Notes: generated from the letters alone by a model not told the origin. Positions 7,798 through 16,872 are shown, numbered from the stretch's first letter. The stretch is 48,203 nt of DNA from CAYVTD01 sp964454445 (GCA_964454445.1 CAYVTD010000026.1:1-48203), one strand, 5' to 3'. Numbers and translations: made by a program.

Positions 7798-9273
7798 TTA
7801 ATTTCTTTTTAAGATTTTTTTGATTGCATTTATCTCCTCTCTATTGAAAAACTTAAATTTCCATAATAATAATGCAAATAAACATAATCCAAATAAACGT
7901 ACAACAATTGAAATTAGGTCATCAAAGCTTTTTGTTATGTAAATACAGATTATATATACAATAATTGCAGATAGAATTATGATGGCAAGCCTTCCCCATT
8001 CAAAATTGATGGGATATATTTTTCGCGAATAAATAAATAATATTATTGCACTGGCAAGATAAGCAAATAATGTTGCCCAAGCTGATGCCCAATAACTAAA
8101 ATATGGTATGAAAAATATATTCATTCCTATGTTGATAATTGCCGCAATTATCATTGCCATAGGCAAATATTCGGTGCGTTTTTGGATATGAAATCCAGCT
8201 GCAATATTATTAAATACTCCATTAAAATAATATCCGGCAAGTATTATTGGCAGTATTCCTAAGCCTTGCCAATATTGCTGAGGTATTAATGTTGGTTTGG
8301 ATTCATTTCCAATAAAAGGTATTTTTATTAAATATTGTATGAATAAGCTAACAATTAGAAATATCGAAGCTGACATTAATGTGAAATAAGTAAATATACG
8401 TGCGTATAATTTTTTTGCATCTTTTTCCTCATAATTACTTAAATAGAAAGGCTTCCAGGCATATTCGAAAACAGAAACGAATAGCATCATTGGAATGCCA
8501 AGCCTATAATTCACACCATAAATGCCAACAACATCGCTGTTCGTCATCATTTTAAGGATTGGACGGTCGGCTACTTGGAGTGCCATTCCAGATAATGTGG
8601 CTGGAACTGTCGGCAAACCGAATCGAATCATCTCTCGTAGTAATTTTAAATCATAAGTAAATGATATATTTTTGATTATTTCGGGTAGTAATATGATTAC
8701 ACCGATTATACTTGAAATAAATTGTGCCCAAAGTACGCCTTCAGCGTCTAATTTATAATATGTAACAAATAATATATTTAATGTTACGGCAATTATTATT
8801 AATATAAATCTAATTAATGCAAACTTCATGGCTTTCCTTGTCATTCGTAGATGTGCCATTGGGATTACCATCATACAATCAATCAATGGAAGGAATGCAG
8901 ATATCTTTACAAGGGTTTGCCCATTCTTTAACGAGGTTATTGATGGATATATTTGCTTTGAAAATATAAATATTAGTAAACTAATTATGATACTAAAGAT
9001 TAGAATTGAATAATAAGAGATTGAAAATACCTTTTTTGAATATAGAATATCGTTTTTATCGTAAAAGCGGAAGTATGAAGAGTCCATTCCTATGGTGAAA
9101 AGGATATTTAAGAAGCCTAGAATAGAAAATATATTGATTATATCGCCAACGGCTTCGATTGACATATAATTTGCATAAAATGGAGTCAGCAGGAATGTTA
9201 GAAATCTTCCGATAATTACGAAAAATCCATAAATTATCGTATCCGTAGCAAGTATTTTTATTTGTGATAACAT
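7798..9273 (-). CDS. oligosaccharide/polysaccharide flippase (MOP superfamily)
   Basis: A 491-residue membrane protein with about 14 hydrophobic helices and almost no soluble domain. The N-terminal region (TIIYGFFVIIGRFLTFLLTP, then YFRFYD) and the paired arrangement of two seven-helix halves are typical of Wzx/RfbX-type flippases, which move lipid-linked glycans across the inner membrane. It starts 10 bases after the fibronectin-like gene's stop, in the same direction. No glycosyltransferase genes are nearby, so the exported glycan is unknown. The alternative within the superfamily, MurJ, lacks support because its conserved arginines are not evident. Confidence 0.85.
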   Translation of the reverse strand: MLSQIKILATDTIIYGFFVIIGRFLTFLLTPFYANYMSIEAVGDIINIFSILGFLNILFTIGMDSSYFRFYDKNDILYSKKVFSISYYSILIFSIIISLLIFIFSKQIYPSITSLKNGQTLVKISAFLPLIDCMMVIPMAHLRMTRKAMKFALIRFILIIIAVTLNILFVTYYKLDAEGVLWAQFISSIIGVIILLPEIIKNISFTYDLKLLREMIRFGLPTVPATLSGMALQVADRPILKMMTNSDVVGIYGVNYRLGIPMMLFVSVFEYAWKPFYLSNYEEKDAKKLYARIFTYFTLMSASIFLIVSLFIQYLIKIPFIGNESKPTLIPQQYWQGLGILPIILAGYYFNGVFNNIAAGFHIQKRTEYLPMAMIIAAIINIGMNIFFIPYFSYWASAWATLFAYLASAIILFIYSRKIYPINFEWGRLAIIILSAIIVYIICIYITKSFDDLISIVVRLFGLCLFALLLWKFKFFNREEINAIKKILKRN

Positions 9274-9283
9274 TTATAATATA

Positions 9284-10201
9284 TTATAATGGATTAATAA
9301 TAACATTGATTTCATTGCTCCATGTTCCGTTTCCTTTTGAATTAATACCACGACATCTATATATCCATTCGCCTATTCCTGGATTATGTATGGTGCTTAT
9401 TAAATTACCTTTGTAAGCTGTTAGCCATATTCCTTCAGGAACATCCATTTTATATTCCAATTCATAAGTTTCAGCGATAGGCTCAGCGCGCCAAGATACA
9501 AGATTAGTTTGTAAATTGTACATCAAATTATCGATTTTTCCAGGCACACCGGGCTTTTTTGAATAAATAATATAATCGTTGTAATAAGCAGTATTAATAT
9601 TTTCCCATATTAATTTTCCAATGATAGAATATTTAGTTACATAAGAATATAATTCATTACCTTTGTTTGTCCTTTCACGAGCTTTTTCATCTCTTAATGC
9701 TTTTGCGTCAGATATTTCTGTTAATAATATCTCATAAGTATCAGCTTTGATATTTAATTGATCAATATCTCCCTGTAATAAGCCTAAAGGAGTTAAATCA
9801 TCGAGATATTCTTCACTAATTCTGGCAACTTCTCTTGTTCTAATAACTAATTTTCTATCAGCCATAGTTTGTATGTTCTTAATTCCTAATCGTCTGTATT
9901 GGCCAGAATTAATTCCCCATTTCTGTTCAATAAAGCCGGAAACATATTGGATATGATTGATAACAGTTATTCTATGTAAATTCTTTGCAGTAACTTTAAT
10001 GGTAATTTGACCGACATAATCGTCATCAGTAGGAAATATTTCGAAATCATCTGCAAGATCCTTGAAAGCAGTAATATCAGCAGCTTTAACGCCACGATTA
10101 TTAAATTGAACTGCATCTCTCGTAATGAAAGAGCCAAAATCAATTGCGAGTTGCGTCAAATCAGCATTACTCATGTGATAAATACGTTTCTCTTCTTTCA
10201 T
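9284..10201 (-). CDS. hypothetical protein with fibronectin type III-like C-terminal domain
   Basis: This 305-residue protein has no signal peptide or membrane helix. The first 200 residues look mainly helical, with SNADLTQLAIDFGSF near the start and a coiled-coil-like stretch DAKALRDEKARERTNKG. From about residue 215 the pattern changes to a beta sandwich resembling fibronectin III (NLVSWRAEPIAETYELEY, GEWIYRCRGINSKGNGTWSNE). The ATG at 10201 is preceded by GGAGGTAAT, a strong ribosome site. It leads an operon with the flippase gene and lies after a 349-base very AT-rich region. I recognise no function; Bacteroidota carry similar cytoplasmic proteins of unknown role. Confidence 0.75.
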   Translation of the reverse strand: MKEEKRIYHMSNADLTQLAIDFGSFITRDAVQFNNRGVKAADITAFKDLADDFEIFPTDDDYVGQITIKVTAKNLHRITVINHIQYVSGFIEQKWGINSGQYRRLGIKNIQTMADRKLVIRTREVARISEEYLDDLTPLGLLQGDIDQLNIKADTYEILLTEISDAKALRDEKARERTNKGNELYSYVTKYSIIGKLIWENINTAYYNDYIIYSKKPGVPGKIDNLMYNLQTNLVSWRAEPIAETYELEYKMDVPEGIWLTAYKGNLISTIHNPGIGEWIYRCRGINSKGNGTWSNEINVIINPL

Positions 10202-10550
10202 ATTACCTCCACAATATTAATAAATTAAAATGTTATATTATATTTTATTATAATATATTGATAAATAACGATTGTAATCATTTTTATTATTATCGAAAGA
10301 ATTATCATATATTTTGTAATATTCATATTTATCATTGTAATATTTATTTTATATTCTGTATTATATAATATTATATAATCAATAATTTTATTCATATTTC
10401 TATTAATTATCTAATATATTGTAACATTTCATACATAATTTATTATATTAGAAATTAAAATATATTATTTTTATATTTATTTTATATTTATACATTTTAA
10501 TTATTGGAATATAATATAATAATTTTAATTATGCAAGAAAAATTTTTAAT
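10202..10550. other. extremely AT-rich intergenic region
   Basis: A 349-base spacer of almost pure A/T with many TATAAT-like and TTATATT strings. No gene, hairpin with a T tract, or repeat unit is recognised. It must hold the promoter of the minus-strand gene starting at 10201 and the 3' end of the thioesterase operon, but no TAnnTTTG box can be assigned. Confidence 0.6.
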
Positions 10551-11030
10551 TTATAAAAATAAAATACTATTTGGTTTTTCGAAGTTAATAATTTTATCAA
10601 TGTAAAATTGAGGTATTTGTCTTGATTTTTTAGTACTTACATCTAAATGAACAACTATTGATATTGCTTTTGCATTTATTACATTATTATTATTATGTAC
10701 GATATTTTCAAAGCAAAATGATGATTTCTTAATAAATTTTATGCGAGTTAAAATATTATATTGTTCATTGAATCCTAATGATTTAAAATAATCAATTTCA
10801 TTATGAACAATCATATATGGAAACTCTGTATGAAACGTGGAAGGATTAAGATATAATCCTAAGTTTTTAAGATATTCAATTCTTGCCCATTCCAACCAGA
10901 ATAAATATTGAATATTATGCGCTACTCCAAATGAATCGACCTCAGCAAACCTTACAAATGAAGATACTGAATGATTATATTTATTTATTTCATCTGATAA
11001 TTGGTTTTTAATGATTTCATTTTTACTCAT
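10551..11030 (-). CDS. acyl-CoA thioesterase, hotdog fold (4HBT/YbgC-like)
   Basis: Predicted to hydrolyse acyl-CoA thioesters. The family signature is near the N terminus: VRFAEVDSFGVAHNIQYLFW (26-45), containing the catalytic-type Asp32 and the following aromatic/Glu helix WLEWARIEYL. This matches the 4-hydroxybenzoyl-CoA thioesterase group. It is 159 residues, slightly longer than usual because of an extra 20 N-terminal residues. It starts 2 bases after the threonine aldolase stop, so both are translated from one message. Substrate chain length cannot be told. The base composition is unusually AT-rich even for this window. Confidence 0.82.
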   Translation of the reverse strand: MSKNEIIKNQLSDEINKYNHSVSSFVRFAEVDSFGVAHNIQYLFWLEWARIEYLKNLGLYLNPSTFHTEFPYMIVHNEIDYFKSLGFNEQYNILTRIKFIKKSSFCFENIVHNNNNVINAKAISIVVHLDVSTKKSRQIPQFYIDKIINFEKPNSILFL

Positions 11031-11032
11031 TA

Positions 11033-12070
11033 TTATTTCCTCGATAAATTTAATAAAACATCTTTAATTATTTCTGATGCGGCAAGCATTTCTTGATATG
11101 ATATTTGATAGTAAAATACACAGCGAATTGAATTATTCCCTACCGAATTTAATAATAACCCTTTATTTTTACATTCTTTACAGAAATCATCTGAATTTAT
11201 TTTATCCGATAAATTAAAAATTACAATATTAGTTTCAATAAATTCTGGTTCTATATTTATAAATTTGAGTTCTGATAAAATAAAAGCGAATTCTTTAGCA
11301 TTAAAATGATCTTCTGCTAATTTTGAATAGTTATTCTTTATTGCAAAAAGCCCCGCAGATGCCAAAATTCCTGCCTGGCGCACTCCTCCTCCGAGAATTT
11401 TACGAAATTTTAATGCCTTTTGAATAAATTCTTTTTTCCCAACTATAACAGAACCAACCGGAGCACCCAATCCCTTCGACAAACATACTGATAAAGAATC
11501 AAAATACTTTGCAATTTCCTTCGGAGCAATATTTAATGCAGTAGCTGCATTCCATAATCTTGCGCCATCACAATGTAATGCGATATTATGCTCGTCTGCA
11601 ATTTGTTTTATATTTTCTATATTTTTCAATGGAGTAACTGCACCGCTATGACGATTATGTGTGTTTTCAATACATATTAATGTCGTTTTCGGAAAGTAAT
11701 AAACATCTGGACGAATAGATTTTAGAACGTGCATCGGATTCATTATCCCGTGAAATGATGGTAAAGGCTTTATCTGAATGCCCGATAAAAGCGCCGAAGC
11801 CGCAGTTTCATAATAGAATATATGCGCTTGCTCTTCCATAATAATTTCATCGCCGGGATTAGTATGGATATGAACGCAGATTTGATTTCCCATCGTGCCC
11901 GAAGGCACAAAAAGAGCGTCCTCTTTACCCAAAAAAGCGGCGACATATTCTTGTAATTCATTCACACTTGGATCTTCGCCGTACACATCATCTCCAAATC
12001 GTGCATTTGATACCGCTTGAAGCATATCTTTTGTTGGTATCGTCATCGTATCACTTCGTAAATCAATCAT
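11033..12070 (-). CDS. ltaE: low-specificity L-threonine aldolase
   Basis: PLP enzyme that cleaves threonine/allo-threonine to glycine and acetaldehyde. It begins with the family hallmark MIDLRSDTMT, followed by FGDDVYGEDPSVNELQ (25-40), the cofactor-stacking EQAHIFYYE (80-88), the PLP-contacting HCDGARLWNA (166-175) and Lys199 in LSKGLGAPVGS. Length (345) is normal. Start ATG 12070 coincides exactly with the conserved N terminus. It lies 5 bases downstream of the lipoprotein gene and upstream of the thioesterase, as the middle gene of a three-gene operon with no evident shared pathway. Confidence 0.92.
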   Translation of the reverse strand: MIDLRSDTMTIPTKDMLQAVSNARFGDDVYGEDPSVNELQEYVAAFLGKEDALFVPSGTMGNQICVHIHTNPGDEIIMEEQAHIFYYETAASALLSGIQIKPLPSFHGIMNPMHVLKSIRPDVYYFPKTTLICIENTHNRHSGAVTPLKNIENIKQIADEHNIALHCDGARLWNAATALNIAPKEIAKYFDSLSVCLSKGLGAPVGSVIVGKKEFIQKALKFRKILGGGVRQAGILASAGLFAIKNNYSKLAEDHFNAKEFAFILSELKFINIEPEFIETNIVIFNLSDKINSDDFCKECKNKGLLLNSVGNNSIRCVFYYQISYQEMLAASEIIKDVLLNLSRK

Positions 12071-12075
12071 AAAGG

Positions 12076-12600
12076 CTACTCCTTGTTGTTATTATTATTT
12101 TGTTTTAAAATTGATCTCAAATCAATGCCCTCTTTAGGAATAACGGCATCACTTTTGAATAATCTATTTTGAGGAATGGAAACATTTTCCAATCTTTTCG
12201 AAAATGAAGTATAGATATAAGCATTTTTAACATAGAAAATCTTGTCTTTGGCATTGTATAAATTCGGATAATGGCGTTGAATGTTTTCCGACATAGTGCT
12301 ATCGAAAGGAATAGTATCGCGTAGATTATAAAAATGGATGATAACGCCTACGGGGAGCTTATTTTTCTTAAAATCAAGCGTGTTTTCGTGTTCCAATTGC
12401 ATACGACCGAATTTCTCCATCTTGGTAGTATCAAAATCATTGACCTCAACGAAAGAAAAATATATCTTACCATAATTACTGCTGTCGATAAAATGCTGCA
12501 CAGTCCTGAAATCGGAAAATTCGTCACTACACGAAACAAGAAAAGCCATCAAAAGAATTATAAAAGAGTAAATTCTTCCTTTTTTAGCTTTGATTTTCAT
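12076..12600 (-). CDS. putative lipoprotein of unknown function
   Basis: A 174-residue protein with a lipoprotein signal: basic start MKIKAKKGR, hydrophobic core, then FLVSCS with Cys24 as the lipidated residue, followed by DEFSDF. The acidic residues after Cys would be neutral or export-signal-like in Bacteroidota, where a charged patch can send lipoproteins to the surface; that is inference. The remaining chain contains YGKIYFSFVEVNDFDT and KIFYVKNAYIYTSF, a beta-rich pattern. The ATG at 12600 follows CAGGAGAAAAA. It leads the operon with the threonine aldolase and thioesterase genes. It resembles gliding-type or GldH-like small lipoproteins only in general layout, which is not enough to name it. 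Confidence 0.75.
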   Translation of the reverse strand: MKIKAKKGRIYSFIILLMAFLVSCSDEFSDFRTVQHFIDSSNYGKIYFSFVEVNDFDTTKMEKFGRMQLEHENTLDFKKNKLPVGVIIHFYNLRDTIPFDSTMSENIQRHYPNLYNAKDKIFYVKNAYIYTSFSKRLENVSIPQNRLFKSDAVIPKEGIDLRSILKQNNNNNKE

Positions 12601-12703
12601 TTTTTCTCCTGAAATAAAATTTATAAAAATGTTTTAAAATAGAATACAGTACCAATATTATCAAAATGAAATATTTTGTAAATATTTAAAATATGATAAA
12701 CTG

Positions 12704-12711
12704 CAAATTTA
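12704..12711 (-). promoter_or_regulatory. Bacteroidota-type -7 box for the lipoprotein operon
   Basis: On the minus strand this reads TAAATTTG, matching TAnnTTTG, about 100 bases before the ATG at 12600. No TTG is visible at the -33 spacing. Confidence 0.35.
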
Positions 12712-12785
12712 CGAAATATCATAAATTTTTCATTTATGTATTAATGTCTGCTAATAGTAATAAATGAAATTTCTTTACTAAAATA

Positions 12786-12817
12786 TTGAAAGAAATCATA
12801 TAATTTTCTTATTTTTG
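12786..12817 (+). promoter_or_regulatory. Bacteroidota-type promoter of gatED
   Basis: TTG (12786-12788), 21 bases, then TATTTTTG (12810-12817). Both boxes and the spacing fit the Bacteroidota TTG/TAnnTTTG promoter. Transcription would start near 12825, giving a leader of about 50 bases before the gatE ATG. Confidence 0.55.
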
Positions 12818-12874
12818 TAGTTTGTAATTAATTTCATATTGATAAAAGAAATTTGTTTTAACAAGGTTAGGAAT

Positions 12875-14803
12875 ATGTACACATTTAGATTCAAACCGTT
12901 TGACGAGATGACCCCGGAAGATTATGCCCAAGTTGGTTTTAAATCAGGACTTGAGGTGCATCAGCAATTGCTCACAAGCAAGAAATTGTTTTGTCGCTGC
13001 CCAGCAGGTCATTATAGCAGTCATTACAACGCTGAAATTTTGCGTCATATGCGCCCAACTCTATCAGAATTAGGCGAATACGACGGCACTGCTCTTATGG
13101 AGTTTAAAACAAAAAAAGATATTATTTACAGGATTAATTACGACACTGTTTGCACTTATGAGATGGACGACACCCCGCCGTTTATGATAAATGACGAAGC
13201 TCTCGACATTTCGATTGAAGTAGGTATGTTGCTTAATTGCGCCATTGTCGATGAACTGCACATAGCACGCAAACAATATCTCGATGGAAGTATTCCTACC
13301 GGATTTCAAAGGACAGCCATTACAAGTTTGAACGGCTGGATTCCCTATAAAGATAGAAAAATCAATATCATACAAATGTCGATTGAAGAAGATTCTTGCC
13401 GTGAAAGTAGTGATGTTGGGCATACGAGGGTTTATTTAACAGATCGGCTCGGTATGCCATTAATCGAAACAGTTACCGCTCCCGATATGAAAACACCACA
13501 GGAAGTTGCTGAAGTAAATGAGATACTTCGACGAGTTGCCCGCCTTAGTGGGCACGTAAGAACTGGCGTTGGTGCTGGCAGAGAAGATGTTAATGTCAGT
13601 GTAACTGGTGGCACAAGAATTGAAATCAAAGGCGTTCCGAGCATTAAAAGAATTCCGCTTTTAACCTATAACGAAGCAATGAGGCAATGGAATCTCTTGC
13701 GTTTAAGAGAAGAATTGAAAAATCGGGGCATAACTGAGGAAACCTTCGAGGCAAAAACTGATGATATTAGCCATTTATTGAGAAATACATCTTATAAACC
13801 TGTTTATGATGCTCTTCACGACAAAAAAGTTGTGAAATGTGTTATTCTCCGTGGTTTCAAAGGTTTATTGAATTGGCAAACCCAAACTGATACTTACTTT
13901 GCAAAAGAAATTTCCGATAGAGTCAGAGTTATCGCTTGTTTGACATCGATTCCAAATATTATTCACTCTGATGGGGCTGAATTAACATTATTAAGTTCAG
14001 AAGGACAAAAAATACGGAGATTTGTCGGAGCCGAAGACAACGATACTTTGGTAATAGTTTGGGGAAGCCCGACAGATGCGGAAATGGCAGCTTCAGAAAT
14101 CATAATTCGGGCAAAAGAAGCTACTATCGGTATTCCTTCTGAAACACGTCAGGCGCTACGCGATGGCACAAATGGTTTCGAGCGTATTTTACCCGGTCCT
14201 AGTAGAATGTATCCTGACACAGATCTGCCTCCGAAAAAAATTACTGAAGAGAGAAAAGCGGAGATAAAAAGTAATTTACCAGAATTTCTGTGGGATAGAG
14301 AGAATTTTTATCGTACCTCAGGCGTCCCGGAAGATATTATCAAGCGTTTGTCTATTTCTCCTTTGGCAGTTCTTTTTAAAAGAGTGATCGAAGAATTAAG
14401 AGTTTCCCCGTCTCTTGCCGCGACAGCTATAATGAATTACCCTAAGGTACTGAGTAAAAAAGGACTTGATATAAGAATTCTTAGTGATCAAAACGCATTA
14501 TATCAAATTTTCAAGGCTTTTGCCGAGAAGCGAATTGTTAAAGAAGCAATTATAATTGCCATGGAAAACCTTATAAAAACTGGTTCTTTTAACGAGGACA
14601 TTTTCTTAACACCAGCCAATGAGCAAGAGATAACTGACAGTATAGTAAAAGCTATAAAAGAAGTGAATAATCTTCAACTCTACGATAAAATCAATAAAAA
14701 TAACGTAATTTTTGCAACAGCAATGCGTACCTTACGTGGTCGGGTTGATGCCGCTAAGTTAAAAGGAATAATCGAAGAAAATTTCAAGAAGGAGTTAATG
14801 TAA
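12875..14803 (+). CDS. gatE: archaeal-type Glu-tRNA(Gln) amidotransferase subunit E
   Basis: GatE activates Glu-tRNA(Gln) and, with ammonia from GatD, converts it to Gln-tRNA(Gln) in the cytoplasm. It belongs to the GatB/GatE family: FKSGLEVHQQL, KKLFCRCPAG, AIVDELHIARKQYLDGSIPTGFQRT and IQMSIEEDSCRES. It is GatE rather than GatB because it is 642 residues (GatB is about 480) and carries an AspRS-like insertion between about 280 and 410 (SIKRIPLLTYNEAMRQ... RKFVGAEDND region) before the helical tail domain. The ATG at 12875 follows AAGGTTAGGA and precedes the conserved N terminus; an in-frame TTG at 12839 has no such site. Its stop overlaps the gatD start by one base (TAATG), so the two subunits are coupled. 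Confidence 0.93.
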   Translation: MYTFRFKPFDEMTPEDYAQVGFKSGLEVHQQLLTSKKLFCRCPAGHYSSHYNAEILRHMRPTLSELGEYDGTALMEFKTKKDIIYRINYDTVCTYEMDDTPPFMINDEALDISIEVGMLLNCAIVDELHIARKQYLDGSIPTGFQRTAITSLNGWIPYKDRKINIIQMSIEEDSCRESSDVGHTRVYLTDRLGMPLIETVTAPDMKTPQEVAEVNEILRRVARLSGHVRTGVGAGREDVNVSVTGGTRIEIKGVPSIKRIPLLTYNEAMRQWNLLRLREELKNRGITEETFEAKTDDISHLLRNTSYKPVYDALHDKKVVKCVILRGFKGLLNWQTQTDTYFAKEISDRVRVIACLTSIPNIIHSDGAELTLLSSEGQKIRRFVGAEDNDTLVIVWGSPTDAEMAASEIIIRAKEATIGIPSETRQALRDGTNGFERILPGPSRMYPDTDLPPKKITEERKAEIKSNLPEFLWDRENFYRTSGVPEDIIKRLSISPLAVLFKRVIEELRVSPSLAATAIMNYPKVLSKKGLDIRILSDQNALYQIFKAFAEKRIVKEAIIIAMENLIKTGSFNEDIFLTPANEQEITDSIVKAIKEVNNLQLYDKINKNNVIFATAMRTLRGRVDAAKLKGIIEENFKKELM

Positions 14804-16191
14804 TGTCTGTAAAAGATGATTATAAAGGTTATAGAGAAGAAGCACTTAGCAAATTGCTATCTTTTCAAGCCAAGGTGTGGAGCGATGTAGAAGTAAAAAC
14901 AACTGATGGCACATTTCGCGGATTGATACTCCCACGCTCAGAAACTGCTGACCAATTTCATATTGTAATCAAACTTGGTACTGGTTACAATATTGGCATA
15001 GATGAAAAAAAAGTTCTTGATATGAAGGTTTTGGGCAGAAAAGAAGCTCATTATAAGATTCCAGAAAAAGATTTTCCCTATTCAAAATTCAAGCCAAGAG
15101 TAAAACTTTTCGGAACGGGCGGCACAATAGCAAGCCGTCTCGATTATAGGACCGGCGCTGTGATACCCGCCTTTTCCCCTGGTGAATTATATGGCTCTGT
15201 GCCTGAACTTGCAGATTATTGCAACCTTGAAACCGAAAAGCTTTTTGGAGTGTTTTCTGAGAATATGGGCCCTGAACAATATATTATTACCGCAAAAGCT
15301 ATTGGTGAAGAAATTAAAAAAGGAGTTGATGGCATAGTAGTCGGACACGGAACAGACACACTCCACCACACTGCTGCTGCGCTGTCATATATGGTTCAAG
15401 ACTCCCCTGTCCCAATAGTTATGGTTGGTTCGCAGCGATCGAGCGACCGCCCTAGTTCTGATGCTGCCTTGAACTTAATGCATAGCGTTAAAACAGCTGC
15501 TGAAAGCGATATTGCCGAAACCCTTGTTTGTATGTTCGGACCTACTTCTGATATGTATGGCTTGCTCCATCAAGGCACGCGTGTAAGAAAAATGCACTCC
15601 AGCTATCGCTCCACATTCCGCACTATTGGAGACATCCCATTGGCAATGGTTGACAGAAACAAAATTACTCCTCTTCATCAGAATTATCGCAAGAGAAGAA
15701 AAGACAATAATGTCAAAATAAACGCCGTTTTCGAAGAAAAGGTCGCCATTGTCTATTATTATCCGAATATGATGCCTGATATAATACTTTCATTAATCGA
15801 CAATGGATATAAGGGAATTGTAATTGCCGGAACAGGCTTAGGACATGTAAACAAACCACTCTATCCTGCTTTAAAAAAATGCGCCAATGCGGGCATCGCC
15901 GTTTATATGACCGTACAAACGCTTTGGGGCTACGTGCAAATGTATGTTTACGAAACAGGCCGCGAAATGATGGATCTTAACGTTATCCCAGCAGCAAATC
16001 TTTTACCTGAAGTTGCATACATTAAGCTCGGATGGGCTTTGGGGCAAACTAATGATCTCGAAGAAGTGAAAAGAATTATGCTGACGCCCATAGCTAATGA
16101 CATAACTGAAAGAGAACCCTCAAATGGATATCTGGTTCTACAAGGTGGAATACCAGAAGTCGAAGAATTTATATCAAAGTATAGGAAATAA
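14803..16191 (+). CDS. gatD: archaeal-type Glu-tRNA(Gln) amidotransferase subunit D (asparaginase-like)
   Basis: GatD releases ammonia from glutamine or asparagine for GatE. It is an asparaginase-family enzyme with the extra N-terminal domain (about 1-90) that sets GatD apart from asparaginases; the 462-residue length agrees. Catalytic motifs are intact: FGTGGTIASR with Thr105, GHGTDTLHHT with Thr184 and Asp185, and GTRVRKMHSSYRSTF with Lys263. The segment MVGSQRSSDRPSSDAALNL (208-226) is typical of the family. It overlaps the gatE stop by one base. No gatC, gatA or gatB is in the window. After its stop comes an array of terminator-like hairpins. Confidence 0.94.
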   Translation: MSVKDDYKGYREEALSKLLSFQAKVWSDVEVKTTDGTFRGLILPRSETADQFHIVIKLGTGYNIGIDEKKVLDMKVLGRKEAHYKIPEKDFPYSKFKPRVKLFGTGGTIASRLDYRTGAVIPAFSPGELYGSVPELADYCNLETEKLFGVFSENMGPEQYIITAKAIGEEIKKGVDGIVVGHGTDTLHHTAAALSYMVQDSPVPIVMVGSQRSSDRPSSDAALNLMHSVKTAAESDIAETLVCMFGPTSDMYGLLHQGTRVRKMHSSYRSTFRTIGDIPLAMVDRNKITPLHQNYRKRRKDNNVKINAVFEEKVAIVYYYPNMMPDIILSLIDNGYKGIVIAGTGLGHVNKPLYPALKKCANAGIAVYMTVQTLWGYVQMYVYETGREMMDLNVIPAANLLPEVAYIKLGWALGQTNDLEEVKRIMLTPIANDITEREPSNGYLVLQGGIPEVEEFISKYRK

Positions 16192-16232
16192 GTATATATA
16201 GTCTTTTATTAAGTCTATTATCTTAAAGAAGA

Positions 16233-16408
16233 TCCCTCCCCTACCCTCCCTTGCAAGCAAGGGAGGGAGTTTTTTTCCCCTCCCCTACCCTCCCTTGCAA
16301 GCAAGGGAGGGAGTTTTTTTCCCCTCCCCTGCCCTCCCTTGCAAGCAAGGAAGGGAGTTTTTTTCCCCTCCCCTGCCCTCCCTTGCAAGCAAGGAAGGGA
16401 GTTTTTTT
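16233..16408 (+). repeat. four tandem 44-bp terminator-like hairpin repeats
   Basis: Four copies at an exact 44-base period (TTGCAA begins at 16251, 16295, 16339 and 16383). Each has the inverted repeat CCCTCCCTTGC/GCAAGGGAGGG followed by AGTTTTTTT, so each has a strong stem and a T tract in the direction of gatD transcription. Copies 1 and 2 share CTACCC and a perfect stem. Copies 3 and 4 share CTGCCC and one G-to-A change in the right arm, suggesting duplication in pairs. The array begins about 40 bases after the gatD stop. The unit length is not a multiple of three, so no protein is encoded. Confidence 0.9.
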
Positions 16409-16435
16409 GATAATTATATTAGAATCAAAATATTA

Positions 16436-16872
16436 AAAAGCCCACCTTGCATGAAAAGGGGGTCGGGGCGATAAAAGAAAAGCCCCCCTTGCGTGAAAGG
16501 GGGGTCGGGGCGATAAAAGAAAAGCCCACCTTGCATGAAAGGGGGGTTGGGGCGATAAAAGAAAAGCCCCCCTTGCGTNNNNNNNNNNNNNNNNNNNNNN
16601 NNNNNNNNNNNNNNNNNNNNNNNNNNNNNNNNNNNNNNNNNNNNNNNNNNNNNNNNNNNNNNNNNNNNNNNNNNNNNNCGTGAAAGGGGGGGTGGGGGGA
16701 TAAAAGAAAAGCCCCCCTTGCGTGAAAGGGGGGTGGGGGGATAAAAGAAAAGCCCCCCTTGCGTGAAAGGGGGGTTGGGGCGATAAAAGAAAAGCCCCCC
16801 TTGCGTGAAAGGGGGGTTGGGGGGATAAAAGAAAAGCCCCCCTTGCGTGAAAGGGGGGGTGGGGGGATAAAA
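16436..16872 (-). repeat. tandem 42-bp terminator-like hairpin repeats, array interrupted by an assembly gap
   Basis: Copies at 42-base period (ATAAAAGAAAA at 16471, 16513, 16555; then 16700, 16741, 16783, 16825), with one 41-base step after the gap. Each unit holds CCCCCCTT, loop GCGTG, AAAGGGGGG. Read on the minus strand, the direction of the methyltransferase gene ending at 16890, the hairpin is followed by CTTTTCTTTTAT, a T-rich tail. Copies differ at the TCGGGGCG/TTGGGGCG/TGGGGGG tail and at ACC/CCC in the left arm. Because 42 is a multiple of three, both strands have spurious open frames. True copy number is unknown. Confidence 0.9.
16579..16678. other. 100-N assembly gap
   Basis: Exactly 100 unknown bases lie inside the 42-bp repeat array. 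A round-number gap within a high-identity tandem repeat is the usual result of scaffolding over a collapsed repeat, so its length is probably a placeholder. Confidence 0.95.

Noticed and set aside
12839..12874. TTG start giving GatE 12 extra residues
   Set aside because: No ribosome site; ATG 12875 has AAGGTTAGGA upstream and precedes the conserved N terminus.
16233..16872. CRISPR array
   Set aside because: Units are direct tandem copies with no variable spacers between them and no cas genes.
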